A stretch of DNA of 64,000 bases from Pseudomonas sp. MIACH (GTDB taxonomy: Bacteria > Pseudomonadota > Gammaproteobacteria > Pseudomonadales > Pseudomonadaceae): positions 62,001 to 126,000 of the forward strand of contig NZ_LHVO01000028.1 in the NCBI RefSeq assembly GCF_001269925.1, given 5' to 3'. The position numbers and the translations under genes were made by a program. Shown piece after piece: positions 32,641 to 44,676 of this stretch. Position 1 is the first letter of the stretch; each line of letters begins with the position of its first letter. Under the pieces are notes generated by a model. That model was given only the letters and a program-made list of their open reading frames with translations. It had not been told where the DNA came from and did no database searches.

Positions 32641-34095
32641 GGGCGACCTCCCAGGCGGTCAAGGCGTGATCGGCCTCGACCAGATCGGAGAAGGCATGAC
32701 GCTCGCCATTGATCTCCTGGTAATCCTCGTGCCCCTTACCGGCCAGCACGACCACGTCGTCAGCACTGGCACTGGCGATCAACTGGGCGATTGCCGCGCC
32801 GCGACCAGCAACGAAGGTGGCCTTGGAGGCGTCTTTGAAGCCGGTGCGGATATCATCGAAAATCCGGCTCGGATCTTCGCTGCGCGGGTTGTCATCGGTG
32901 ACCACTACACCATCGGCCAGACGCTCGACGATCTCGGCCATCAACGGACGCTTGCCGCGATCGCGATCACCGCCACAACCAAACAGGCAGAGCAACTTGC
33001 CCTTGGCATGAGGACGCAGGGCTTCGAGGACTTTTTCCAGCGCGTCCGGGGTATGGGCGTAATCGACCACCACCAGCGGTTGAGTCCCCCCACCCAGGCG
33101 CTGCATGCGGCCGGCCGGGCCTTCCAGCTTCGGCAGTACCTTGAGGATTTCGTCGAGGGCGTAATCCAGGCCGAGCAACGCGCCGATGGCGGCGAGCACA
33201 TTGCTCAGGTTGAAACGCCCGAGCAGGGTGCTGCGCAAGTGGTGCTCGCCCTGAGGCGTCACCAGCGTGGCACGCACGCCTTCGTCATTGAATTGGGCTT
33301 CGCGGCAATACAGGTACGCCCTGGAGTCTTCCAGGCTGTAGGTGATCAGGCGCGCTTCGCCGTCTTGGCCGGCCAGTTGGCGGCCAAAGGCGTCATCCAG
33401 GTTGACCACCCGGCACTTGAGGTCATTCCAGGCAAACAGCTTGGCCTTGGCGGCGGCGTACGCCTCCATGGTGCCGTGATAATCCAGGTGATCGCGGGAC
33501 AGGTTGGTCATCACCGCTACATCAAAGGCCAGGGCGGTGACACGCCCCTGGTCCAGGCCGTGGGACGAGACTTCCATGGCAACCGCCTTGGCACCGGCCT
33601 TTTTCAGGTCGGCCAGGGTCGCTTGCACGGCGATAGGGTTAGGCGTGGTATGCAGGCCGCTTTGCAGCGCGCCATAAAAGCCAGTGCCCAAGGTGCCGAC
33701 GATGCCGCAGTGCTGGCCCAGCAGGTCAAGGGCCTGAGCGACCAACTGGGTCACGCTGGTCTTGCCGTTGGTGCCCGTCACGCCCACCAGATTGAGGTGG
33801 CGGCTCGGGTCGCCATAAAAGCGCCCGGCTATATCGGAGAGCTGCTTGGCCAACCCCTTGACCGGAATCAGCGGGACGTCGGTGATCGGCAGCACGGTGG
33901 CGCCTTCCACTTCATAAGCCACGGCCGCCGCGCCGCGCTGCAAAGCGTCGGCGATGTGCGCACGGCCGTCGTACTTGCCGCCCGGCACCGCCAGGAACAG
34001 GTCGCCAGCACGCACGTTACGGCTGTCCAGGGTCAACTCGCGAATCAGCAGATCGCGGCCGGCGTGGGCAAAAATCTTGTTCAGGCTAAGAGACA

Positions 34096-34096
<1 letters not shown>
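32633..34096 (-). CDS. murE: UDP-MurNAc-L-Ala-D-Glu--meso-diaminopimelate ligase
   Basis: Adds the third stem residue. 487 residues. GVTGTNGKTSVTQLVAQ is the P-loop; the carbamylated-Lys region and DYAHTPDALEKVL are present. The specificity motif reads DNPR (in TDDNPRSEDPSRIF), indicating meso-DAP, as expected for a Gram-negative. The start shares one base with the ftsI stop. Confidence 0.98.
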
Positions 34097-36127
<2,031 letters not shown>

Positions 36128-36131
<4 letters not shown>

Positions 36132-37075
36132 CGCAGCTTCTCCGCGACGCGCATGACGGCGCTACGGGAACGTGGGTTGGCCTTGAGTTCGGCTTCGGAA
36201 GCGAACTGCGCTTTGCCATGGATTTTGATTTTCGGCACAAAGGCTTCGAAACGTACCGGCAGATTGCGCGGCAGGTTGTCTGACTCACCTTTGACGAGGC
36301 GACGCATGAACAGCTTGACGATACGGTCTTCCAGGGAGTGGAAGCTGATCACCACCAGGCGGCCACCCACTTCCAGCGCCTCGAGGGCAGCCTCAAGACC
36401 AGCCTCCAGGTCGCCCAATTCGTTGTTGACGTGAATACGCAGGCCCTGGAACGCACGGGTGGCCGGGTTCTTGCCTTTTTCCCATGCAGGGTTGGCGACT
36501 TTCAGCACTTCGGCCAGGTCGGCGGTGCGTTCGAAGGGCTGGATTTCACGGCGCTCGACCACGGCACGGGCCATGCGGCCGGCGAAGCGTTCTTCACCGT
36601 ATTCCTTGAATACGCGAGCGATTTCTTCCACCGGCGCGGTGGCAATGAACTGCGCAGCACTGACGCCACGGGTGGGGTCCATGCGCATGTCGAGGGGGCC
36701 GTCGTTCATGAAGCTGAAGCCGCGCTCCGGATCATCCAACTGTGGCGAAGACACGCCCAGGTCGAGCAAGACCCCGGCCACCTTGCCCGCCATGCCGCGC
36801 TCGGCGACTTCGGCACCCAACTCGGCAAAGCTGCGCTGTACAACGACAAAGCGGCCGTCTTCGGCCGCTAGCGCTTGCCCGGTGGCAATCGCTTGGGGGT
36901 CTTTGTCGAACCCGAGGAGTTTGCCGTCGGGCCCGAGCTGGCTGAGTATCAACCGGCTATGCCCGCCCCTGCCGAAGGTGCCATCCAAATAGCAGCCATC
37001 CGCGCGTACGGCGAGAGCCTCAACGGCTTCGTCAAGCAGTACGGTGATGTGGTTAAAGCCGCTATCAATAGTCAC
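36128..37075 (-). CDS. rsmH: 16S rRNA (cytosine(1402)-N(4))-methyltransferase
   Basis: SAM-dependent methyltransferase modifying C1402 in the ribosomal P site, formerly mraW. 315 residues. [16 protein letters not shown] (SAM loop), [20 protein letters not shown] and the C-terminal [16 protein letters not shown] are diagnostic. RsmI, encoded at 38332, adds the 2'-O-methyl on the same nucleotide, so both C1402 enzymes lie close together here. It overlaps mraZ by 4 bp. Confidence 0.98.
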
Positions 37076-37527
37076 AGGATCAAATCACGCAGTTCATCAG
37101 GCATAGCGCCCGGTTGTTGAATAGCAGCCAGGTCAGCTGCAGAAACAGCATCCCAGGCATCTTCGTCCCACAATTGGAACTTGTTCAGTTGGCCGACCAG
37201 CATTGCGCGCTTATCCAGCTTGGCGTACTCGCGCAAACGCGGAGGCACAAGGAAACGACCGCTGCCATCGAGTTCGAGGTCGACGGCATTACCAATCAGC
37301 AAACGCTGCAGGCGGCGGTTTTCTTCACGCAATGAAGGCAGGGCGCGCAACTTGGTTTCAATCAACTCCCACTCATCGAGCGGGTAAACACATAAACAGG
37401 GGTCAACGGCATCAATGGTGATGATCAACTGCCCGGAACTTCGCGAAATCAGCTCGTCACGATACCGGCTCGGCATGGCGAGACGGCCTTTTGCATCGAG
37501 ACTGATAGCGTTAGCTCCGCGAAACAC
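37072..37527 (-). CDS. mraZ: Transcriptional regulator MraZ
   Basis: First gene of the dcw cluster and, in other bacteria, a DNA-binding protein acting on its own promoter. 151 residues with two AbrB-like half-domains, each with the DxxxR signature: [16 protein letters not shown] and [16 protein letters not shown]. Its likely operator is visible just upstream (37570-37595). Confidence 0.96.
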   Translation of the reverse strand: MFRGANAISLDAKGRLAMPSRYRDELISRSSGQLIITIDAVDPCLCVYPLDEWELIETKLRALPSLREENRRLQRLLIGNAVDLELDGSGRFLVPPRLREYAKLDKRAMLVGQLNKFQLWDEDAWDAVSAADLAAIQQPGAMPDELRDLIL

Positions 37528-37569
37528 AGATGCGTTTCTCCAAATTTTAGCGTTTTACGTTCAAAAAAC

Positions 37570-37595
37570 CCACTTTGTGCCACTTTCCGCCACTT
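37570..37595 (-). promoter_or_regulatory. MraZ-box array: three AAGTGG repeats with 10-bp period
   Basis: On the minus strand AAGTGG occurs at 37590-37595, 37580-37585 and 37570-37575, exactly one helical turn apart, between the promoter and the mraZ start. This matches the known pattern of MraZ targets (tandem GTGG/TGGG boxes spaced 10 bp). Confidence 0.82.
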
Positions 37596-37601
37596 GCGCA
37601 C

Positions 37602-37631
37602 ACTATAGGAATGCGCCCACCACACCGTCAA
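37602..37631 (-). promoter_or_regulatory. Sigma-70 promoter of the dcw cluster (Pmra)
   Basis: Minus strand: -35 TTGACG (37631-37626), 18-bp spacer, -10 TATAGT (37607-37602). Predicted start near 37595, inside the first MraZ box. The strongest promoter-like sequence in the window. Confidence 0.8.
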
Positions 37632-37881
37632 GGCGCGGATTCAAGGAAAAGCCTTACAGATCGGAGATTTAGGAGCGTAAAAGGAGGAGAAACCAGAGTT
37701 AGGCGGTATTTTTGGCTCGATAAGCACAAATAGCTCAAAGAGCTACAGCTCAAAGTTAAAGTAATTTATTAAGAGTAAGATTTTTTTGGTATTACGAAGA
37801 TGCATCTGCCAATGATTCGGCAGGGAGGGATTCTTGCGTTACTACCGGTTTCCTGCCCGAGATTCGGACAGAAGGAAAAAG
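37632..37881. other. AT-rich spacer between mraZ promoter and rnpB
   Basis: No ORF or recognised RNA. It contains an AT-rich run (about 37720-37800) that could serve as an UP element or simply an insulating spacer, and the short inverted repeat GCCGAATC/GATTCGGC (about 37815 and the sequence near 37860) that may belong to the rnpB terminator region. Nothing else seen. Confidence 0.4.
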
Positions 37882-38235
37882 GTGGAGAGTCGATCTGTAA
37901 GCCGGGTTCTGTCTTGAACAGTCATTCGTCTACGATGGCCATCACTGGACATCTTTAGCAACCTACCCGGTCCCAGCGCGGGCCACGCCTTGGGACCCTA
38001 TTTGGTCTTGCTCCAAGTGGGGTTTACCTAGCCACGAACTGTTGCCAGTCGTGCGGTGCGCTCTTACCGCACCTTTTCACCCTTACCGGCACCGAAGCGC
38101 TTAGGCGGTTATTTTCTGTGGCACTTTCCGTAGGCTCACGCCTCCCAGGCATTACCTGGCACTTCGCCCTATGGAGCCCGGACTTTCCTCCCCCCCCTAA
38201 TTTTCATAGAGGGCAGCGACTGTCCAATCGACTCT
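37882..38235 (-). ncRNA. rnpB: RNase P RNA component
   Basis: Bacterial type A RNase P RNA, about 354 nt. On the minus strand it begins AGAGTCGATTGGACAGTCGC, and continues with the conserved GAGGAAAGTCCGGGCTCC, the CR II/III region with GGTAAGGGTGAAAAGGTGCG, and near the 3' end AGACAGAACCCGGCTTAC; the last bases pair with the first. Between mraZ and rsmI, as in other pseudomonads. Exact ends are estimated. Confidence 0.97.
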
Positions 38236-38245
38236 CCGCCGCGCA

Positions 38246-38273
38246 GGTTAACGGCACGGCGGCCTCAGGACAA
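38246..38273 (-). promoter_or_regulatory. Putative rnpB promoter
   Basis: Minus strand: -35 TTGTCC (38273-38268), 16-bp spacer, -10 TTAACC (38251-38246), then a GC-rich discriminator (GCGCGGCGG) running into the RNA start. A GC-rich discriminator is typical of stable-RNA genes under stringent control. Confidence 0.5.
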
Positions 38274-38331
38274 GTATTAAAAGTGCGGCAGTGCCATCAC
38301 GTTCGGACGAAATACCGGTTTAACCCCGGAA

Positions 38332-39204
38332 CTATTCGGCCTTCTGTTTATCCAGCGCAACTTGATACAGCACATTCTTGCGTACGCCGGTAATCTCCGC
38401 CGCCAACGCCGCAGCGCGCTTGAGGGGCATCTCCTTGAGCAGCAGGTCCAGGATACGCATGGCCTCGCTGCCTACGGCGTCTTCATTTTCCGGCGCAGTC
38501 CAGCCAGCCACCAACACCACGCACTCGCCGCGCTGCTGATTGCTGTCACCCTCAACGAAAGCGCGCAGGTCTTCCAGCGGCAGGCCCTTGAGGGTTTCGA
38601 AGGTTTTGGTCAACTCACGGGCCAGCAGGGCCAAGCGCTCACCACCAAAGACCAGCTCCATATCCTGCAGGCATTCAAGGATGCGATGGGGGGCTTCGTA
38701 GAAGATCAGGGTGCGCGGCTCCTCCTTTAGTGCTTGAAGACGCGCACGACGACCGACCGCCTTGGCGGGCAGGAAGCCCTCGAAAATAAAGCGATCCGAC
38801 GGCAGGCCCGCCGCCGACAATGCAGCGATCAACGCGCAGGCTCCCGGAACAGGCACTACATTGATACCAGCGGCCCGCGCCTGGCGGACCAGGTGATAGC
38901 CTGGATCGGAGATCAGCGGCGTGCCTGCATCGGAGATCAGCGCCACATCATCGCCAGCCAGCAAGCGGACGATGAAGCGACTGCCTTCTTCGCGCTCGTT
39001 ATGTTCGTGACAAGCCGCCAATGGCGTGCTGATACCAAAATGCTGCATCAAACGTTGGGAGTGCCGCGTGTCTTCCGCCGCGATCAATTTAACCTCGCGC
39101 AACACTTTCAGCGCCCGGGCACTGATGTCGTCCAGGTTGCCAATGGGCGTCGCCACGACAAAAAGCGAGCCTGCAGTGGAATTCAAAGGACCTGGAGCAG
39201 TCAA
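38332..39204 (-). CDS. rsmI: 16S rRNA (cytidine(1402)-2'-O)-methyltransferase
   Basis: TP-methylase family enzyme. 290 residues from the TTG at 39204, chosen because GAGGTG lies 7 bp upstream and translation would begin TAPGPLNSTAGSLFVVATPIGN, the usual short lead to the family's ATPIGNLDDIS motif; the upstream ATG at 39237 adds 11 residues. EDTRHSQRLM, LISDAGTPLISDPGYHLV and FYEAPHR follow. Divergent from lpoA. Confidence 0.95.
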   Translation of the reverse strand: MTAPGPLNSTAGSLFVVATPIGNLDDISARALKVLREVKLIAAEDTRHSQRLMQHFGISTPLAACHEHNEREEGSRFIVRLLAGDDVALISDAGTPLISDPGYHLVRQARAAGINVVPVPGACALIAALSAAGLPSDRFIFEGFLPAKAVGRRARLQALKEEPRTLIFYEAPHRILECLQDMELVFGGERLALLARELTKTFETLKGLPLEDLRAFVEGDSNQQRGECVVLVAGWTAPENEDAVGSEAMRILDLLLKEMPLKRAAALAAEITGVRKNVLYQVALDKQKAE

Positions 39205-39413
39205 AACGCACACCTCGATGGTTGGCAAAAGCCACATTGTAGCGCGTAGGCGCTTCGAAAATATGCCATCAAGGCCGATGCCTTTTCAGCCGTCTCTGGC
39301 TGATCGCAACATTTGCACGACCTAAATCAAAGGTTTCACGCCAGTAACATCGCGCCTAGGCCAGTGCTTGGGTACAATTCCACGCTAATTTGATCGGTAT
39401 CAGGAACACTTAC

Positions 39414-41224
39414 ATGATCGCTTGCCTGCGGCTGCTCTCCGCCCTCTGCCTCGCTGCCTTGCTGGCCGCTTGTGCCAGCTCGCCCTCGTCCAGCCTTGGC
39501 GACCTTCCACGGACCCCGGACGCCAGTATCGAGCAATTGCTCGAACAGGCCACCACCGCCAAGACGCCAGAAAAGGCCGCATTGCTGCGCCTGAGTGCGG
39601 CTGACATGGCCTACAAGCAGAACAATCCAGGCCGCTCGGCGCAAATCCTTGCGCAGGTGCCCTTGGACGTTCTCAAGCCCGCCGCGCAAGTATTCGCCAG
39701 CACCTTGGCCGCCGAACTGGCCATGGCGCGCAACCAACCCAAGGCTGCGTTGACTGCCTTGAACCATCCAAGCCTGCAGAGCCTGAAGGAGCTGCCGGCT
39801 GAACAACAGATCCGCACCGGCACCGTGCATGCCCGCGCTTATGAAGCCGATGGCCAGACGCTGGCCGCTGCTCGTGAGCGCGTCGCCCTGGCGCCATTGC
39901 TCAGCGGCGATGCTGCTAACAGCAATCACGAAGCCATCTGGACCTTGATTGCCGCACTGCCTGCCGAGCAACTGCAAGCCAGCGGCAACCCGACCCTGGA
40001 CGGCTGGATTACCCTGGCGCAAGCAGTCAAGGGCGCCGGTACGCTTGAGCAACAACAGGCGGCTATCGACACCTGGCGTGCACAGAACCCAGGCCACCCG
40101 GCCGCCGTGCAACTGCCAACCCCGCTGACCAAGCTCAAGGAGCTGGCCAGCCAGCCCTTGAACAAGATTGCCCTGCTGCTGCCGCAGGAAGGCCCGCTGG
40201 CCTCCGTCGGCAAGGCGCTGCGTGAAGGCTTCATGGCCGCGCACTACCAGGCGGAACAAGCCGGGCAGAAGCCACCGGTCATTGAGTTCTATGACAGCTC
40301 GCGCCTGACCTCCATCGACGACTTCTACGCCAAAGCCCAGGCGGCCGGCGTGCAACTGGTGGTCGGCCCGCTGGAGAAGCCGCTGGTCAAACAACTTAGC
40401 GCTCGTCCTCAATTGCCGATCACCACCCTCGCGCTGAACTACAGCGAGACCGACCAGAGCCCACCGCAACTGTTCCAGTTCGGCCTCGCTGCTGAAGACG
40501 AAGCCCGCGAAGTGTCACGCCGCGCCCGCGCCGATGGGCTGCACCGCGCCGCTGCCATGGTGCCCCGTGGCGAATGGGGCGAGCGTGTCTACAAGGCCTT
40601 CCGCCAGGATTGGGAAGCCAACGGTGGCACGGTTGTCGGTGTCGAGTACGTCGACCAGCCCGTCGCCCTCGCCCAGCAAATCGCCGACCTGTTCCAACTG
40701 CGTAAAAGCGAAGGTCGCGCCAAGAGCCTGCAAAGCACGGTCGGCACTGACGTAGCGGCGCAACCGTCGCGTCGCCAGGATATCGAGTTCATCTTCCTGG
40801 CCGTCACACCGCAACTGGCCCAGCAGATCAAACCGACCCTTAACTTCCAGTACGCCGGTGATGTGCCCGTGTACGCCACGTCCCACGTGTTCAGCGCCAG
40901 CGGCGACAAAAACCAGTACCTGGACATGACCAACGTGATGTTCTGCGAAACCCCTTGGTTGCTCAACACCACCGACCCGCTGCGTAACCAGGTTGCCGCA
41001 CAATGGCCGCAAGCCAATGGCAGCCTTGGCCGCCTGTACGCGATGGGCGTTGACGCCTACCGCCTGGCGCCACGCCTGGGCCAGTTGAAGGCACTCCCGG
41101 ATACACGGGTTGACGGCCTCTCGGGCAACCTGGGTATCAGTGCCACCCAGCGCGTCGACCGCCAGATGCCGTGGGCGAAGTTCGTCGGTGGCGAGATCCA
41201 ACGCCTACCGGACACCCCGCGCTG

Positions 41225-41225
<1 letters not shown>
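39414..41225 (+). CDS. lpoA: Penicillin-binding protein activator lipoprotein (LpoA/LppC family)
   Basis: Outer-membrane lipoprotein that reaches through peptidoglycan to stimulate a class A PBP. 603 residues from the ATG at 39414 (AGGA 8 bp upstream). Signal with lipobox LLAACAS (Cys at about 20), an N-terminal helical TPR-like region (about 30-240), and a C-terminal periplasmic-binding-protein-like domain starting NKIALLLPQEGPLASVGKALREG (landmark). Its stop overlaps the yraN start (TGATG). Confidence 0.93.
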
Positions 41226-42860
<1,635 letters not shown>

Positions 42861-42875
42861 TGTAACCGGCAACCA

Positions 42876-42916
42876 TAAAAAAGGGCGCCATGCATTGACT
42901 GCATGGCGCCCTTTTT
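42876..42916. terminator. Strong bidirectional terminator
   Basis: AAAAAGGGCGCCATGCA and TGCATGGCGCCCTTTTT form a 17-bp perfect stem around a 5-nt loop. A-run on one side and T-run on the other let it end both the BON gene (plus) and the OmpA-like gene (minus). Confidence 0.92.
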
Positions 42917-42928
42917 AGTGACCAGCGT

Positions 42929-43702
42929 TTATTGGTATTGCTGGTACGGGTTGCCCTGGAACTGATTGTTCTGCTGCGGCGCTTGTTGCTGTGCGCCTGG
43001 CTGGCCGTACTGCTGGCCGGGGATCGGGCCGAGGTTAACTTCAACGCGACGGTTCTGCGCACGACCGTTCACGTCGGCGTTGCTGGCAATCGGGTTATCC
43101 GGGCCGGCACCGCGTGCGCTGAGGTTGGCACCGTTGACACCTTGGGACGTCAGGTAGTTGGCCACGCTCTGGGCACGGCGCTGGGACAGGTCCATGTTCA
43201 ACTGGCGGCTGCCGGTACTGTCGGTGTAGCCGACGATCTGGATAGTGTTCTGGTTGAACTGCTTGAGGGAGTTGGCCAGGTTGTTCAGCGGCTGGTAGAA
43301 GCTGCTGGAGATCGCATCCGAGTTGGTGGCGAAGGTGATGTTGCCTGGCATGATCAGTTTGATCTGGTCGCCCTGGCGCTGAACTTCAACCCCGGTATTG
43401 GCCATGCTTTCGCGCAGTTTCTTTTCCTGCTGGTCGGCATAGTAGCCGTAACCCGCAGCGCCGGCACCCGCAACCACTGCACCGATCAGAGCGCCCTTGC
43501 CACGGTTGTTATGGTCGATGGCAGCACCCGCCAGCGCACCGGCCAGAGCCCCCAGGCCGCCGTACTTGGCGGTCTTGCTCATACCGCTGGATTCATTATT
43601 CGCCTGTCCCTGGCTGCTGCCGTCATAAGGATTAGGTGAAGCGCAGCCGGATAACAAGGCTACAGCGGTAGCGACAACAAGCAGACGACGCGGAGTGAAC
43701 AT
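42929..43702 (-). CDS. OmpA-family lipoprotein with glycine-zipper (YiaD-like)
   Basis: 257 residues from the ATG at 43702 (AGGAG 8 bp upstream). Lipobox LLSGCAS (Cys20), a glycine-zipper hydrophobic stretch (YGGLGALAGALAGAAI and GALIGAVVAGAGAAGYGYY), then a C-terminal OmpA peptidoglycan-binding domain (about 120-225) with NTIQIVGYTDSTGS and LSQRRAQSVANYL. The tail is Gln/Pro/Asn-rich low complexity (GQQYGQPGAQQQAPQQNNQ). It probably tethers outer membrane to peptidoglycan. Confidence 0.9.
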   Translation of the reverse strand: MFTPRRLLVVATAVALLSGCASPNPYDGSSQGQANNESSGMSKTAKYGGLGALAGALAGAAIDHNNRGKGALIGAVVAGAGAAGYGYYADQQEKKLRESMANTGVEVQRQGDQIKLIMPGNITFATNSDAISSSFYQPLNNLANSLKQFNQNTIQIVGYTDSTGSRQLNMDLSQRRAQSVANYLTSQGVNGANLSARGAGPDNPIASNADVNGRAQNRRVEVNLGPIPGQQYGQPGAQQQAPQQNNQFQGNPYQQYQ

Positions 43703-43918
43703 GAAGAGAGCTCCTACTTTTTGCATTGTGTGGTGCAAAGGACATTGGCAATGGACCCGTGCCGAGTTTGGAACGCGACAAACGGTAAAAATTCCGCGGG
43801 TGCGCCCCGAGCTGTAACAAAACATTCGAGACTTGCGCCGCTACGGAAACCGTAGCAGAGACACGCTGAACGCGGCCTGAGTTTTTGCTACAGCGGATTG
43901 CCGTGTGAACTGTTCCTT

Positions 43919-44563
43919 TCACGCCCGCACAAACGGGTTCTCACGCATCTCATCCCCCAAGCGCGTGTCCGGGCCATGACCGGTAACGACCGTCGCACCT
44001 TCGTCCAGCGTGTAGAGACGTTGCTTGATCGAACGCACAATCGTCGCCTGGTCCCCACCCCACAAATCCGTACGCCCTATGCCGCGCCGAAACAGCGTGT
44101 CCCCGGCGATCAGCAGCTTGGCATCGGCAAACCAGAAGCTCATCGAGCCCGGCGTGTGCCCCGGTGTATGCAACGCAACACCACACCCACAGGCCAACTC
44201 CTCATCATCGGCCAGCCAGCGATCCGGCGACGGCACCGGAGTGTAGGGCACGCCGAACATCTGGCACTGCATCTCCAGGTTGTCCCAGAGAAACTGGTCT
44301 TCCTTATGCAGGTGCAGGGTGGCACCGGTCTTTTCCTTCAATTGACCTGAGGCCAGGAAGTGATCGAGATGGGCATGGGTGTGGATAATGCTCACCACTT
44401 TCAGCCCCAGCGCATCGAGACGTGCCAGGATCAGGTCATGGTTGCCACCCGGGTCGACCACGATGGCTTTTTTGGTAATGGGATCGCCAATGATCGTGCA
44501 GTTGCACTGCAACGGGCCGACCGGAAAGGTTTCGCGGATCAGCGCGGCTTTTTCAATATTCAT
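43919..44563 (-). CDS. MBL-fold metallohydrolase (glyoxalase II-like)
   Basis: 214 residues from the ATG at 44563 (AGGAG 7 bp upstream). Metallo-beta-lactamase fold with the HTHAHLDH dinuclear metal motif at 61-68, later metal ligands in HTPGHTPGSMSF and AGDTLFRRGIGRTDL, and TGHGPDT. The compact size and GRTDL segment resemble the hydroxyacylglutathione hydrolase-like (YcbL/GloB-type) group. Confidence 0.92.
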   Translation of the reverse strand: MNIEKAALIRETFPVGPLQCNCTIIGDPITKKAIVVDPGGNHDLILARLDALGLKVVSIIHTHAHLDHFLASGQLKEKTGATLHLHKEDQFLWDNLEMQCQMFGVPYTPVPSPDRWLADDEELACGCGVALHTPGHTPGSMSFWFADAKLLIAGDTLFRRGIGRTDLWGGDQATIVRSIKQRLYTLDEGATVVTGHGPDTRLGDEMRENPFVRA

Positions 44564-44676
44564 CGGTGCTCCTGCGGGCTTTACGGCATATTCCGCACAG
44601 TATGGTTGACGCGGCGCCAGACCTGAAGAGCAGCGTTTTGACTCCGTGCCCGACTGCACCGTAGACCGCCCAGCAG

